In this document: positions 17,300 to 25,887 of the stretch, piece after piece
Layout of the letters: every line of letters begins with the position of its first letter
Position numbering within the stretch: position 1 is the first letter of the stretch
DNA from: Bacteroidaceae bacterium
Lineage (GTDB): Bacteria > Bacteroidota > Bacteroidia > Bacteroidales > Bacteroidaceae
Length of the DNA stretch: 37,567 nt
Reading direction: 5' to 3'
Assembly (NCBI GenBank): GCA_016280855.1
Contig: JAEEHP010000123.1
Location: 1-37,567, forward strand
The notes under the pieces: generated by a model
Seen by the model: only the letters and a program-made list of their open reading frames with translations
What the model was told of the DNA's origin: nothing
Databases searched by the model: none
Translations under genes and position numbers: made by a program

Positions 17300-18130
17300 T
17301 CATCGTTCGTTCCCTCCTGCGGCTCCTGCCAGTTCCTCTGCCGTAGCACCCAACTTTGCTGCAGCCCGGACATCCTCGCGGGCCTTGCTTTTCTGTTTCG
17401 TCTTTGAATATAATCGTGCTCGGGCCAGACGATAATCCACGTTGTCTGGTTCCAAGCGTATGGCCTCGGTGTAGTCTGCCTCAGCGTGTTCATACATTCT
17501 GCGGTCCATCTCCATCCCCGCTCGCAGCGCATAACCTGCGGCATGACTGGGATAGAGTTCTATGACGCGGTTGATGGTTTCCATGGCCTCGTGAGGCCGA
17601 CGGTCGGCATCGTTCAACAACGCCAACCCCAACAACGCCTGCTCGTGAGTCGGCTGCAAACGCAGGAGATGCTCGAAGTCAGCCCTGGCATCCCTCAACA
17701 AGCGCTGTCGTTGCTTGATGAAAGCACGCATGAGCAGCGCCTCGGGGTGGTCGGGACGCAGGTCGAGGACATCGTTGTAATCGACCAAGGCACGCGACTC
17801 ATTGCCCAACTTCATATATAAAGAAGCGCGGCTAAGAAGAAATCCCACGGTCTGTGGCGCCAACCCCAAAGCGATGTTATAGGCTTCCAAGGCTTCATGC
17901 TCGCGTCCCGTCCGTTCGTAGATACCGGCCAGATGGCTCCACACCAAAGCATTACCCTGTGCCGCTGGCGCAGCCTTCAGCGCCTCACGGAACAATTGCT
18001 CCGCCTGCTTCAGGCTGTCATCCTCCATGGCCGTAATGCCTTGACGCACCAAATCCTGATACGTATTCTGTGCAAAAGCGCCTATCGCGAGCCATGCACA
18101 CATCCACAAAGCTATAATCTTCTTTGACAC
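17300..18130 (-). CDS. Secreted or periplasmic TPR-repeat protein
   Basis: 276 residues from a GTG at 18130 (MSKKIIALWMCAWLAIGAFA), which gives a good signal peptide with an AFA|Q cleavage site. A TTG at 18148 lies inside the TTTCAAC array and is a less likely start; ATG at 18103 would cut the signal peptide short. The mature protein is a run of about six to seven tetratricopeptide repeats (for example AEQLFREALKAAP, ALEAYNIALGLAP, RALVDYNDVLDLRP, AEADYTEAIRLEP), so it is a protein-protein interaction scaffold. No catalytic part. Partner unknown. It lies downstream of leuB on the same strand. Confidence 0.75.
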   Translation of the reverse strand: MSKKIIALWMCAWLAIGAFAQNTYQDLVRQGITAMEDDSLKQAEQLFREALKAAPAAQGNALVWSHLAGIYERTGREHEALEAYNIALGLAPQTVGFLLSRASLYMKLGNESRALVDYNDVLDLRPDHPEALLMRAFIKQRQRLLRDARADFEHLLRLQPTHEQALLGLALLNDADRRPHEAMETINRVIELYPSHAAGYALRAGMEMDRRMYEHAEADYTEAIRLEPDNVDYRLARARLYSKTKQKSKAREDVRAAAKLGATAEELAGAAGGNER

Positions 18131-18135
18131 TTCTT

Positions 18136-18175
18136 TCTTAACTTTCAACTCTCAACTCTCAACTTTCAACTCCTT
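18136..18175 (+). repeat. TTTCAAC/TCTCAAC heptamer array between leuB and the TPR gene
   Basis: Units TTTCAAC, TCTCAAC, TCTCAAC, TTTCAAC run from about 18142 to 18170, with no hairpin core. Orientation is opposite to the two flanking minus-strand genes, unlike the arrays before rfbB, slyD and the VanX-like gene. The array's right end reaches into the last codons of leuB. Confidence 0.8.
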
Positions 18176-19227
18176 TCAATGTAGTTCACAATCCATTCGC
18201 CGACTTCCCGTGTGCCGTAGTGTGCTCCGCCTTCGACCTGTATCTCCGGCGTTCGGACATTGGCATCGAGGCTGGCACGGACGGCTTCGCGGATGAGGCG
18301 GCCTTCGGCTTCGAGGTTGAAATACTCAAAGAGCATCGCCGCGCTGAGAATCTGTGCCAAAGGATTGGCGAGGTTCTGACCTGCGGCCTGGGGCCAGGAG
18401 CCGTGAACAGGCTCGAACACGGGCGTATGGTCGCCCGTCGAAGCCGAAGGCAGTAAGCCCATGGAGCCAGTGATGCACGAACCTTCATCGGTGAGGATAT
18501 CCCCGAACGTGTTTTCCGTGACCATGACATCGAAGAACTTAGGCTCCTGCAGCATTCGCATCGCGGCATTGTCAACGAACATGAAGTCAGTCACGACATC
18601 GGGGTATTGCGGAGCCATCTCCTTGGCAATCTGACGCCACAGACGGCTACTGGCCAACACGTTGGCCTTATCGATCACCGTCAGGTGATGATGACGGCGA
18701 CGGGCATACTCGAAACCGACACGCAGGATGCGCTCTATCTCGGGACGCGTATAATAGTTGGTGTCGTAGGCCTTGTCGTCATCCTGATATTTCTCGCCGA
18801 AATACATACCGCCCGTAAGCTCACGGATGCAAATGAAATCGGCGCCGCGCACCAATTCATCTTTCAGTGGCGACTTGTGGATGAGGCAGTCGAACGTCTC
18901 GACTGGACGTATATTGGCATAAAGACCCAGTCGCTTGCGCATGGCTAACAGGCCTTGCTCGGGACGCACTTTGGACGTAGGGTCGTTGTCGTACTTCGGG
19001 TCACCGACTGCCGAGAAGAGCACAGCATCGGCATGCATACACGTTTGGAAAGTCTCTTCGGGGAAAGGATCGCCGACCTTGTCGATGGCATCGGCGCCGC
19101 AAAGGGCATACTCGTAGCGTACCTCATGTCCGAATTTCTTACAAACGGCGGACATCACGGCCACGCCTTGTTCGCTAATCTCCGGCCCGATACCGTCGCC
19201 GGGCAGCACTGCAATGTTAAGTTTCAT
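18166..19227 (-). CDS. leuB: 3-isopropylmalate dehydrogenase
   Basis: 353 residues. It oxidatively decarboxylates 3-isopropylmalate with NAD in leucine synthesis. Motifs: [10 protein letters not shown] near the N-terminus, [17 protein letters not shown], the LeuB-type [48 protein letters not shown] and [14 protein letters not shown]. The other leu genes are not in the window. It starts 18 bases after the helicase-fucosidase reading frame ends, so the two are probably co-transcribed. Confidence 0.96.
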   Translation of the reverse strand: MKLNIAVLPGDGIGPEISEQGVAVMSAVCKKFGHEVRYEYALCGADAIDKVGDPFPEETFQTCMHADAVLFSAVGDPKYDNDPTSKVRPEQGLLAMRKRLGLYANIRPVETFDCLIHKSPLKDELVRGADFICIRELTGGMYFGEKYQDDDKAYDTNYYTRPEIERILRVGFEYARRRHHHLTVIDKANVLASSRLWRQIAKEMAPQYPDVVTDFMFVDNAAMRMLQEPKFFDVMVTENTFGDILTDEGSCITGSMGLLPSASTGDHTPVFEPVHGSWPQAAGQNLANPLAQILSAAMLFEYFNLEAEGRLIREAVRASLDANVRTPEIQVEGGAHYGTREVGEWIVNYIERS

Positions 19228-19245
19228 TTTGTTATATCCTTTTAC

Positions 19246-22200
19246 TTATTGATTATACTTGATATTCCTGAACCGATAGGTCTCACCGGCCTTGGTGTTG
19301 AACTGCATCACCTCGGCGCCATGGCCGGGATCAATCTTACAGGGATTGCCTAAGAGGCTCTTCACCATAAGCGACGTGACACGCCCTTCCTTCCACCTGA
19401 AGCTGACCTCGAAGCCGCCACGGCATCGCAATCCGCTGACCGCTCCTTCGGGCCAGGCGTCGGGCAACGCCGGTAACAGGCGTATGAATCCCTCGTGACT
19501 CTGCACCAGCATCTCTGCCACGCCGGCCGTGAAGCCGAAGTTGCCGTCGATCTGGAATGGCGGATGGGCATCGAAGAGATTAGGATAGACGCGACCAGCA
19601 GGGAAACGACGACCGGCGCGGTCGCTCGGCAACAGGCTGAGCAGGGTACGGATCATCGTGTAGGCGTGGTTGCCGTCCAACAGGCGAGCCCACATATTCA
19701 GCTTCCATCCGATGCTCCATCCCGTAGCATCATCACCGCGATAAAGGAGACTCGTGCGACAAGCGCGCCAGACATCGGGCGTCTCGGTAGCATTGATCTG
19801 GCTGCTGGGATAGAGACCATAGAGGTGCGAGACATGGCGATGGTGGTCGCCTATCTCATCGTAGTCCTCGAGCCATTCCTGCAGCTGTCCGTAGCGGCCT
19901 ATCTGCATAGGAGCCAATGCGTTGATGGCTTGCATCAGCGTGTCGCGGAAAGCGGCATCGACGTGTAGTTCATAGGCGGCCTGAATGGTCTGCGAGAACA
20001 CGTCGTAGGCTATTTGCGTGTCCATCACAGGCCCGGCACACACCGACGCGCCGTGGGTCTGACCGCCTTCGGGACCATGTTCGGGTGACACCGAGGGACA
20101 GGTGACAAGCCAGCCATAGCGGGGATGAGGGATCATAAAGCTCAACAGGAACTCCGCAGCGCCCTTCATCACAGGATAGGACGAGGCCAGGAAATCAAGA
20201 TCGCCCGTGTAGAGCCAATGTTCCCACAGATGGGTAATCAACCACGCACCGCCCATCGGCCAGGCACCCCAATAAGGGCCGTCCACCATGCCGGTCGAAC
20301 GCCAGATGTCGGTGTTGTGATGGGCCATCCAGCCTCGAGCACCATACATCGTGCGCGCCGTCTCCCGACCTGTCACGCTGAGGTCGTGGATGAGGTTAAA
20401 CAAAGGCTCCGCAAGCTCGCTGAGATTACACACCTCGGCAGGCCAATAATTCATCTCAGCGTTAATGTTTATGGTGTACTTGCCATCCCAAGGTGCCAGC
20501 AAGTCTTTGTTCCACAGGCCCTGCAACCCGGCAGCCTGACCGTCGGGTTGTGAAGAGGAGATCAGGAGATAGCGGCCATAGTTGAACATCAGCACCGCCA
20601 ACGAAGGATCGGGGTTGCCCTGCGAGAAACGCACGACACGGCGGTCGGTCTGCATCGTATCGACCTCAGCACTACTGCCAGCAAGATGCAGGCGAACGCG
20701 GTTGAAATAATGCTGATAGGCGGCCACATGAGCCTGATGCAGTTGAGGCCACGAACGATGAACGGCAGGAGTCATCAAAGCCTTGACACGCTCGGACGGG
20801 TTGCCGCTGACATCGTGGTAATTCACGAAATTGGTTGCTGCGCCAACGAAGATGAGGGCTTCGGTAGCACGGCTCACGGTGAGCGTAGAATCGGTCAACG
20901 CCTGCTCGCCGTCGCGAAGCTGCACACGGGCCTCGGTCTGCATCTCGACTACACCCTTCACGCCTTCGTGGTCACGGCCACGACCTGTCATCACCAAAGC
21001 ATCTGACGTTGACGAACGACGGATGTCGAGAGGAGAGGTGAAACGCAAAGTGAAATTCAAACCCTGAGCCTGCGACGAGGTCATGCGAATGGCGACGACA
21101 CCGTCTGCCAACGAAGAGATGACCTCACGGGTGAACGTGCAACCGCGGTCATCGGTCCAACGCGTGGTTGCCGTTGCCGTGGACAGATCGAGGCTGCGCT
21201 CGTAGGATTGAACATTTCCATTTTGAACTTGGTCGATCCTCAAACTGCCCAATGTCTGATAAGGCATACCGTTGCGACCTGTCATGAACGTACGATCCAT
21301 GAGTTGCTGAGCCTGAGGATGCTTGCCGTCAAAAATCAGCTGACGAACGCGCTGAAGGCTGTCCAAGGCGCGGGGCGAATCGTTGCGATGAGGACCGCCA
21401 CCCCAGAACGTCGCTTCATTCAGTTGGATCTCCTCGGATTGCGTACCGCCGAAGACCATGGCACCAATATGTCCGTTACCCACCGGCAACGCTTCAACCC
21501 AAATACGTGCAGGAGTATAATAACGCAATCTGAGCGATGAGGAATCGGTCTCTTGTGCAAACCGTGGCGAACGGTTTTCGCGTTCGGGCTCAAAGGTAGC
21601 GCCAACGACCTGCAAGGGCAACAGCACAAACAGCAGCAAGAGCGTTGCCGTCAGGCTTCGCAGCCATGAGACGGCTTTCTGACGGGTCGGTTCGTCGGCC
21701 AAGAGTAATTCTGCCACATCCGATGCCAGGCGTTGAAGCAGCGGAGGTTGTGAGGCCGGTTCTTCAAAGGCCAATGTCTGTTGTACCTCCGTTTCGCGCT
21801 TCGGCTCCTCGTCATCTACGGCAATGCCCGACACGCTGTCATGCTCGTCCTCGATGTAATCGCTAAGGCCGTTAAGCAAATTGTCAAATTGCAGGTCTGA
21901 GAGGAACACCGCGTCCTCGCCGCCATCCAGGACGCCCTCGAATAGCGAGGTCTTGAAATGGAGGCGCGAGAGCATATCCTCCTCGATGGTGCCCGCCGAG
22001 ATCAAGTTGATGACCTCGACACTGTGCTGCTGACCGATGCGATGGATGCGGCCGATGCGCTGCTCTTTGATGGCTGGGTTCCATGGCTGATCGAGGTTGA
22101 TAACCACGTTGGCCACCTGAAGGTTCAAGCCCGTGGAGCCGGCATCCGTAGAAAGGAACACGCGAATCCGAGGATCGCTTTGGAATTGCTCAACGCGTTC

Positions 22201-23976
22201 ATTACGTTCGCGTGAAGGAACATTCCCATGGAGATAGACAAACTCTACCCCACTCTGTTCCAACTCCTGAGCCACTAATCGCGTCATGCGTTCCCATTGG
22301 CTGAAGATCACCACCTTAGGAACCGCTGTCTCCCCTGCCATCGCCATCTCCCCTGCCATCGCTGTCTCCCCTGCCACCGTGGCCGGCGCGTGAGCGCCGG
22401 CGTCCTCCCGCCCCTCGCCGTTCACCGTCACGCCGCACTCGTTGAGGATGTTCATCACCTCCTCCACCTTAGTGTCGTAGCGGCTGTGCTCGTCGAGGAC
22501 ATACAGGCTGTCGCACGTCATGCGCATCTGCTGCAACGTGAGCAGCAGCTGACGGCGGTCCATCTCCGAGAGGAAATGCTGGCGATGCCACTTCGACACC
22601 AAACGGGCAGCCTGGAGCTTCAAGTCATGATGGGCTTCCATCTGCTGTTCGGTCATCGGGACAAAGAGGTTCTTGTCTATTCGCGCTGGCAATTGCTGTG
22701 CAACGTCGGCTTTCGTGCGACGGATCATCACGCCGGCAAGCCGCTGACGGATTTCGCCCAGATTGCGATAACCTATCGTGCGACCTTCCACATCCGTGAC
22801 GATATACCTGTCGCGGAACAGATAGTAAGGCGACAGCAGATACTGATCCACCAGTTCTACGATGCTGTACAGCTCCTCCAGCTTGTTCTCCAGCGGCGTG
22901 CCGCTCAGGATGAGCGCATAACGGGAGGTGATGCGTCGGGCGGCACGCGAGATCTGCGTATTCCAGTTCTTCAGGCGCTGCACCTCGTCCATCACCAGCA
23001 TATCTACCGTGTCAATGGACATATCAACCATATTATTATAGGAAGCAATCCGATAGTCGGCATCGAGGTTCAACTGCTCGCGACGACGTTCAGCGACGCC
23101 TTCCAGCACCTGCACCTTAGCCTTCGTGAAACGCTCTATCTCGCGCTTCCATTGATATTTCAACGTCGTAGGACAAAGGACCAGCACGCTGCCTATCAAT
23201 CCCTCGCGACGCAGCAGCTCCGCCGTGGCGATAGCCTGCACCGTCTTGCCAAGTCCCATCTCATCCGCGATGATCGCCCTGCCGGCACGTGCCGCAAAGC
23301 GTACGCCCTCCTTCTGATAGGGATAAAGCTTCGTGGAGAGCAAAGCATCAAGAGCCTCGTCATCGTAACGTTCATCAACCATCTTACGACGGGCGATGGC
23401 TTCACGCTGTTCCGCCACGAAGTCCAGGGCATCCTGATAGCAGCGGAAGCTGTCGTCGATCTGCTTCGCCTCCGACAGGAACTCACCGAAACGCTCAAAC
23501 GCCTTCGGAAGCAGCGTATCCAAGGCATCAAAGTACTTCTCAGCCAACTTGCGGAACGCAGCCTCATGAGCCGAACCGATGCGGATCTTCACCTGACGCT
23601 CGTTGCCGCGATAGCTCAGGAATACGCTCGTGTACGCCGGCAAATCCCAATGGATGCGCTTGTGGTGATCGGCAATCCACTGACGGGCTGCTTCGATATG
23701 CTTGCACGTCCCTAACTGAGAAGTCTTGAAATCCATGCAGTCGCAGTAGTTCCAAGGACTCTTGGCACCACGGAACACCACCTTATACACGCCTCCCGAC
23801 TTAGGACTGCTTACGCGGTACTCACCGGGATAATAACGCTCACTCACACATTCCACGTCCAGCGCCTCACGAGAGGCCTGTTGCATGCGGAGCATCACCT
23901 GCCAATCCTCCAGCGTAACACCATTCGGCTTCACCAGATGACTCAGTTTCTGTTTCGGTAAATCTGCATACTTCAT
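19246..23976 (-). CDS. SWIM/SNF2 helicase fused in frame to a GH95 alpha-L-fucosidase (possible single-base fusion of two genes)
   Basis: 1576 residues from ATG at 23976 (MKYADLPKQKL); an upstream start at 24063 would precede the promoter box. Residues 1-~765: a SWIM zinc finger (Cys78, Cys80, Cys91, His93), SNF2 ATPase (DEMGLGKTVQA near 240, MDEVQ near 329), and helicase C-domain with QRIGRIHRIGQQ. An 18-bp tandem repeat encodes MAGE(T/M)A units near 535-550. Residues ~771-795 (TATLLLLFVLLPLQVVGA) look like a signal-peptide core, and ~800-1576 is a full GH95 enzyme: VEALPVGNGHIGAMVFGG, CPSVSPEHGP (likely general-acid Glu), NINAEMNYWPAE, FQIDGNFGFTAG. GH95 removes fucose from glycans outside the cytoplasm, SNF2 remodels nucleic acid inside, so one polypeptide is biologically odd. 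Confidence 0.85.
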   Translation of the reverse strand: MKYADLPKQKLSHLVKPNGVTLEDWQVMLRMQQASREALDVECVSERYYPGEYRVSSPKSGGVYKVVFRGAKSPWNYCDCMDFKTSQLGTCKHIEAARQWIADHHKRIHWDLPAYTSVFLSYRGNERQVKIRIGSAHEAAFRKLAEKYFDALDTLLPKAFERFGEFLSEAKQIDDSFRCYQDALDFVAEQREAIARRKMVDERYDDEALDALLSTKLYPYQKEGVRFAARAGRAIIADEMGLGKTVQAIATAELLRREGLIGSVLVLCPTTLKYQWKREIERFTKAKVQVLEGVAERRREQLNLDADYRIASYNNMVDMSIDTVDMLVMDEVQRLKNWNTQISRAARRITSRYALILSGTPLENKLEELYSIVELVDQYLLSPYYLFRDRYIVTDVEGRTIGYRNLGEIRQRLAGVMIRRTKADVAQQLPARIDKNLFVPMTEQQMEAHHDLKLQAARLVSKWHRQHFLSEMDRRQLLLTLQQMRMTCDSLYVLDEHSRYDTKVEEVMNILNECGVTVNGEGREDAGAHAPATVAGETAMAGEMAMAGETAVPKVVIFSQWERMTRLVAQELEQSGVEFVYLHGNVPSRERNERVEQFQSDPRIRVFLSTDAGSTGLNLQVANVVINLDQPWNPAIKEQRIGRIHRIGQQHSVEVINLISAGTIEEDMLSRLHFKTSLFEGVLDGGEDAVFLSDLQFDNLLNGLSDYIEDEHDSVSGIAVDDEEPKRETEVQQTLAFEEPASQPPLLQRLASDVAELLLADEPTRQKAVSWLRSLTATLLLLFVLLPLQVVGATFEPERENRSPRFAQETDSSSLRLRYYTPARIWVEALPVGNGHIGAMVFGGTQSEEIQLNEATFWGGGPHRNDSPRALDSLQRVRQLIFDGKHPQAQQLMDRTFMTGRNGMPYQTLGSLRIDQVQNGNVQSYERSLDLSTATATTRWTDDRGCTFTREVISSLADGVVAIRMTSSQAQGLNFTLRFTSPLDIRRSSTSDALVMTGRGRDHEGVKGVVEMQTEARVQLRDGEQALTDSTLTVSRATEALIFVGAATNFVNYHDVSGNPSERVKALMTPAVHRSWPQLHQAHVAAYQHYFNRVRLHLAGSSAEVDTMQTDRRVVRFSQGNPDPSLAVLMFNYGRYLLISSSQPDGQAAGLQGLWNKDLLAPWDGKYTININAEMNYWPAEVCNLSELAEPLFNLIHDLSVTGRETARTMYGARGWMAHHNTDIWRSTGMVDGPYWGAWPMGGAWLITHLWEHWLYTGDLDFLASSYPVMKGAAEFLLSFMIPHPRYGWLVTCPSVSPEHGPEGGQTHGASVCAGPVMDTQIAYDVFSQTIQAAYELHVDAAFRDTLMQAINALAPMQIGRYGQLQEWLEDYDEIGDHHRHVSHLYGLYPSSQINATETPDVWRACRTSLLYRGDDATGWSIGWKLNMWARLLDGNHAYTMIRTLLSLLPSDRAGRRFPAGRVYPNLFDAHPPFQIDGNFGFTAGVAEMLVQSHEGFIRLLPALPDAWPEGAVSGLRCRGGFEVSFRWKEGRVTSLMVKSLLGNPCKIDPGHGAEVMQFNTKAGETYRFRNIKYNQ
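22325..22378 (-). repeat. Three 18-bp tandem repeats inside the SNF2 part
   Basis: On the plus strand GCTGTCTCCCCTGCCATC (22325-22342), GCCATCTCCCCTGCCATC (22343-22360) and GCTGTCTCCCCTGCCACC (22361-22378). The repeat keeps the reading frame and adds six residues per copy between the SNF2 N-domain and the helicase C-domain. Confidence 0.9.
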
Positions 23977-24033
23977 ACGTCGATCACTATTTTGTGCTAC
24001 GATGCGCAAAGGCATCCACGTTGTTTTGCTCTG

Positions 24034-24041
24034 CAAAAGTA
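24034..24041 (-). promoter_or_regulatory. Bacteroidetes -7 box for the helicase-fucosidase-leuB operon
   Basis: CAAAAGTA on the plus strand reads TACTTTTG on the minus strand, about 58 bases before the ATG at 23976. This places the transcription start below any ATG at 24063. Confidence 0.5.
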
Positions 24042-24110
24042 AGCATTTTCTGCAGAAACACACGCTCTCATACCTTTAAAAAACAAAAAAACGACATAAA
24101 AAACAAATAA

Positions 24111-24140
24111 ATCATCAATCGGCAATCATCAATCGTCAAT
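24111..24140 (+). repeat. ATCATCA/ATCGGCA/ATCGTCA heptamer array
   Basis: Four 7-bp units (ATCATCA, ATCGGCA, ATCATCA, ATCGTCA) immediately precede the TACCTTTG promoter box of the VanX-like gene. Same period as the TTTCAAC arrays, different sequence. Confidence 0.7.
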
Positions 24141-24146
24141 TATGCC

Positions 24147-24154
24147 TACCTTTG
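24147..24154 (+). promoter_or_regulatory. Bacteroidetes -7 box of the VanX-like gene
   Basis: TACCTTTG at 24147-24154. Transcription from here would give a leader of about 160 bases made almost entirely of the heptamer/twin-hairpin element. Confidence 0.5.
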
Positions 24155-24168
24155 CCCTTCGAAACACA

Positions 24169-24307
24169 GAACTTTCCGCTCAGCGCTCTCAACTTTCAAC
24201 TCTCCGCTCGACCTTGGTCGCTCCACACTTGGAGAACTTTCAACTCGTCAACTTGTCAACTCGTCAACTTGTCAACTCTCAACTTTCAACTCTCAACTCT
24301 CAACTCA
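24169..24307 (+). repeat. Heptamer array with twin-hairpin core in the leader of the VanX-like gene
   Basis: A partial core (TTTCCGCTCAGCGC, 24174-24187) is followed by heptamers, then a full core: CGACC-TT-GGTCG (24209-24220) and CTCCA-CACT-TGGAG (24221-24234), then GAACTTTCAAC. After that come 8-bp variants (TCGTCAAC/TTGTCAAC) and more TTTCAAC/TCTCAAC units up to 24305. It ends about 16 bases before the ATG at 24323. Confidence 0.85.
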
Positions 24308-24322
24308 AATAACAATCATCCC

Positions 24323-25129
24323 ATGAAACAGAAGAAACTCTGGATCATCGCCGCCATCCTCGTTTTGGTCGCCTGTTGTTGTTTGGGCATCGTGACCCAC
24401 TACAACCGCAATGAAGCCACCACCCAAACAATCAGCCCCACCGACGATGCCAGCCGGTTCGTCACAATAACCGACATCGTACCTGATGTCATCCTGGAAA
24501 TCCGCTACTACGGGACCTACAACTTCGTAGGCTCACGCATCGACGGCTATGAACAGCCTACTGCCCTGCTGACACGCGAAGCGGCAACGGCACTCAAGGC
24601 CGTGAGCGACGATGTCAAGAGCCAGGGCTACCGACTGAAAATCTACGATGCCTATCGCCCACAGAAAGGCGTCGATCATTTCGTGCGATGGGCTGAGGAC
24701 CTGTCGGCCACCGAAATGAAGACTTACTTCTATCCCGACCTCGACAAGAGCGTACTCTTCGAACAGAAGTACATCTATGAACGAAGTGGTCACACACGTG
24801 GATCAACCGTCGATCTCACGCTCTTCGACATGACAACAGAAAAAGAGCTCGACATGGGAGGCACCTTCGACTGGTTTGGACCTGAGAGCCATCCCGACTT
24901 CTGCGGCAATCCCGAGACAGGCGAATACACAGGCGACAACGCCAAAAGCCCAACGGGGCGCAGCATCACTGCCGAGCAGTTTGAACATCGTATGATTCTA
25001 CGCCGCGCCATGCTTGCCCACGGCTTCAAGCCCCTCGACACCGAGTGGTGGCACTTCACCCTACGCGACGAACCTTTCCCCGACACCTACTTCACCTTCC
25101 CTGTCAAGCAGCTGCATGAGGAACGGTGA
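24323..25129 (+). CDS. VanX/DdpX-like D-alanyl-D-alanine dipeptidase (M15D), envelope-anchored
   Basis: 268 residues from the ATG at 24323 (MKQKKLWIIAAILVLVAC); the upstream frame is translated repeat and not a real N-terminus. The N-terminal segment is a membrane anchor or lipobox (VLVAC). The M15D active site is complete: the Arg in YDAYRPQKG, zinc ligands in SGHTRGSTVD (His, Asp) and EWWHF (catalytic Glu and third zinc ligand His). The enzyme hydrolyses D-Ala-D-Ala. Without vanH, vanA or vanRS nearby, and given the exported location, recycling of peptidoglycan fragments is more likely than vancomycin resistance (inference). Confidence 0.9.
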   Translation: MKQKKLWIIAAILVLVACCCLGIVTHYNRNEATTQTISPTDDASRFVTITDIVPDVILEIRYYGTYNFVGSRIDGYEQPTALLTREAATALKAVSDDVKSQGYRLKIYDAYRPQKGVDHFVRWAEDLSATEMKTYFYPDLDKSVLFEQKYIYERSGHTRGSTVDLTLFDMTTEKELDMGGTFDWFGPESHPDFCGNPETGEYTGDNAKSPTGRSITAEQFEHRMILRRAMLAHGFKPLDTEWWHFTLRDEPFPDTYFTFPVKQLHEER

Positions 25130-25167
25130 GCCGTCAAGGCTGCAGCAGTGAAGCGAAACACTTATAG

Positions 25168-25207
25168 CCGTGTGGGTTGTTCGATCGCGACCGAACAACC
25201 CTCACGG
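25168..25207. terminator. Strong hairpin after the VanX-like gene
   Basis: CCGTGTGGGTTGTTCG (25168-25183) pairs with CGAACAACCCTCACGG (25192-25207) over an 8-base loop with one T-T mismatch. It lies 39 bases after the stop codon. A clear T-run is missing, so it may be a terminator or an RNA-stabilising 3' hairpin. Confidence 0.5.
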
Positions 25208-25278
25208 TTGTATGTCTCAACAGTAGCAAACAGAAGGTGAATCCACAGCGAGAAGAACATACATGAAGGACGAATAGT

Positions 25279-25368
25279 CGTCACATCGTCACACTATTGC
25301 GATACAGCGTTGAACATCAAGCGATAATGCCGTGACGGGAGGTGTGACAAAGGTGTGACGATGTGACG
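25279..25368. repeat. Inverted-repeat element containing CGTCACATCGTCACACTAT (copy B)
   Basis: CGTCACATCGTCACAC (25279-25294) is the exact reverse complement of GTGTGACGATGTGACG (25353-25368), a 16-bp inverted repeat around 58 bases. A further GTGTGACA lies at 25342-25349. The 19-base left arm matches copy A at 452-470. The remainder of 25130-25887 is AT-rich spacer in which I support no gene. Confidence 0.75.
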
Positions 25369-25785
25369 AAACAGGCAAAAACAGGGTCGATTTTAAGATT
25401 GCTTAACACAAAATAATGGCTAAATCGACTGAAATCGCATGATTTTGCTACGATATTCATGATTTTTGAGTCCAATGGCATGAATATCAGCATCATATCT
25501 ATCCATCAACAAGGATATTACTCGATTTGACACAATAGACAGGAACGTCAACACTTCGCTGGCACGTATCGTGGTAGATACGCAGGCAACGTTGTTGCGC
25601 TCAGCCCTCATTTGCGGTGTAAAAAACAGCATTTTTCTTCTCTTTTATCATCCTTCAGTAAAACTTTTCCACCCCCCCCTCCATGGGTCAAAAGAGTCAG
25701 TAATCTAATTATTAGCCCATTAACTCATTTGCATCACTCAAATATTTTCCATGGGGTAGGTGATACAACATTCAAAAAAAGTCCA

Positions 25786-25793
25786 TATCTTTG
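25786..25793 (+). promoter_or_regulatory. Bacteroidetes -7 box of the secreted-protein cluster
   Basis: TATCTTTG at 25786-25793, 94 bases upstream of the ATG at 25888. No good -33 match. Confidence 0.5.
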
Positions 25794-25887
25794 CCACCGC
25801 AAACCGATGATAAGGTAATCCGGCCCTCCCATCAGCCCCTTTTCCTGTCGGCAAACCAGATTTATTAACCTATAAAGAAATATAAAG

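Noticed and set aside
24111..24307. CRISPR-like array
   Set aside because: The repeats are only 7-8 bp, directly adjacent without unique spacers, and no cas gene is present.
24323..25129. A vancomycin-resistance locus
   Set aside because: Only a VanX-like dipeptidase is present, with an export signal. There is no vanH, ligase or two-component system, so a peptidoglycan-recycling role is more likely.
19246..25129. A polysaccharide utilisation locus around the GH95 domain
   Set aside because: No SusC/SusD pair, sigma/anti-sigma pair or hybrid two-component regulator lies nearby. The neighbours are leuB and a helicase.
25420..25632. A 70-codon open frame on the minus strand between the VanX-like gene and the secreted cluster
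   Set aside because: No ribosome-binding or promoter support, no recognisable domain and no paralogue; the AT-rich spacer could hold such a frame by chance.
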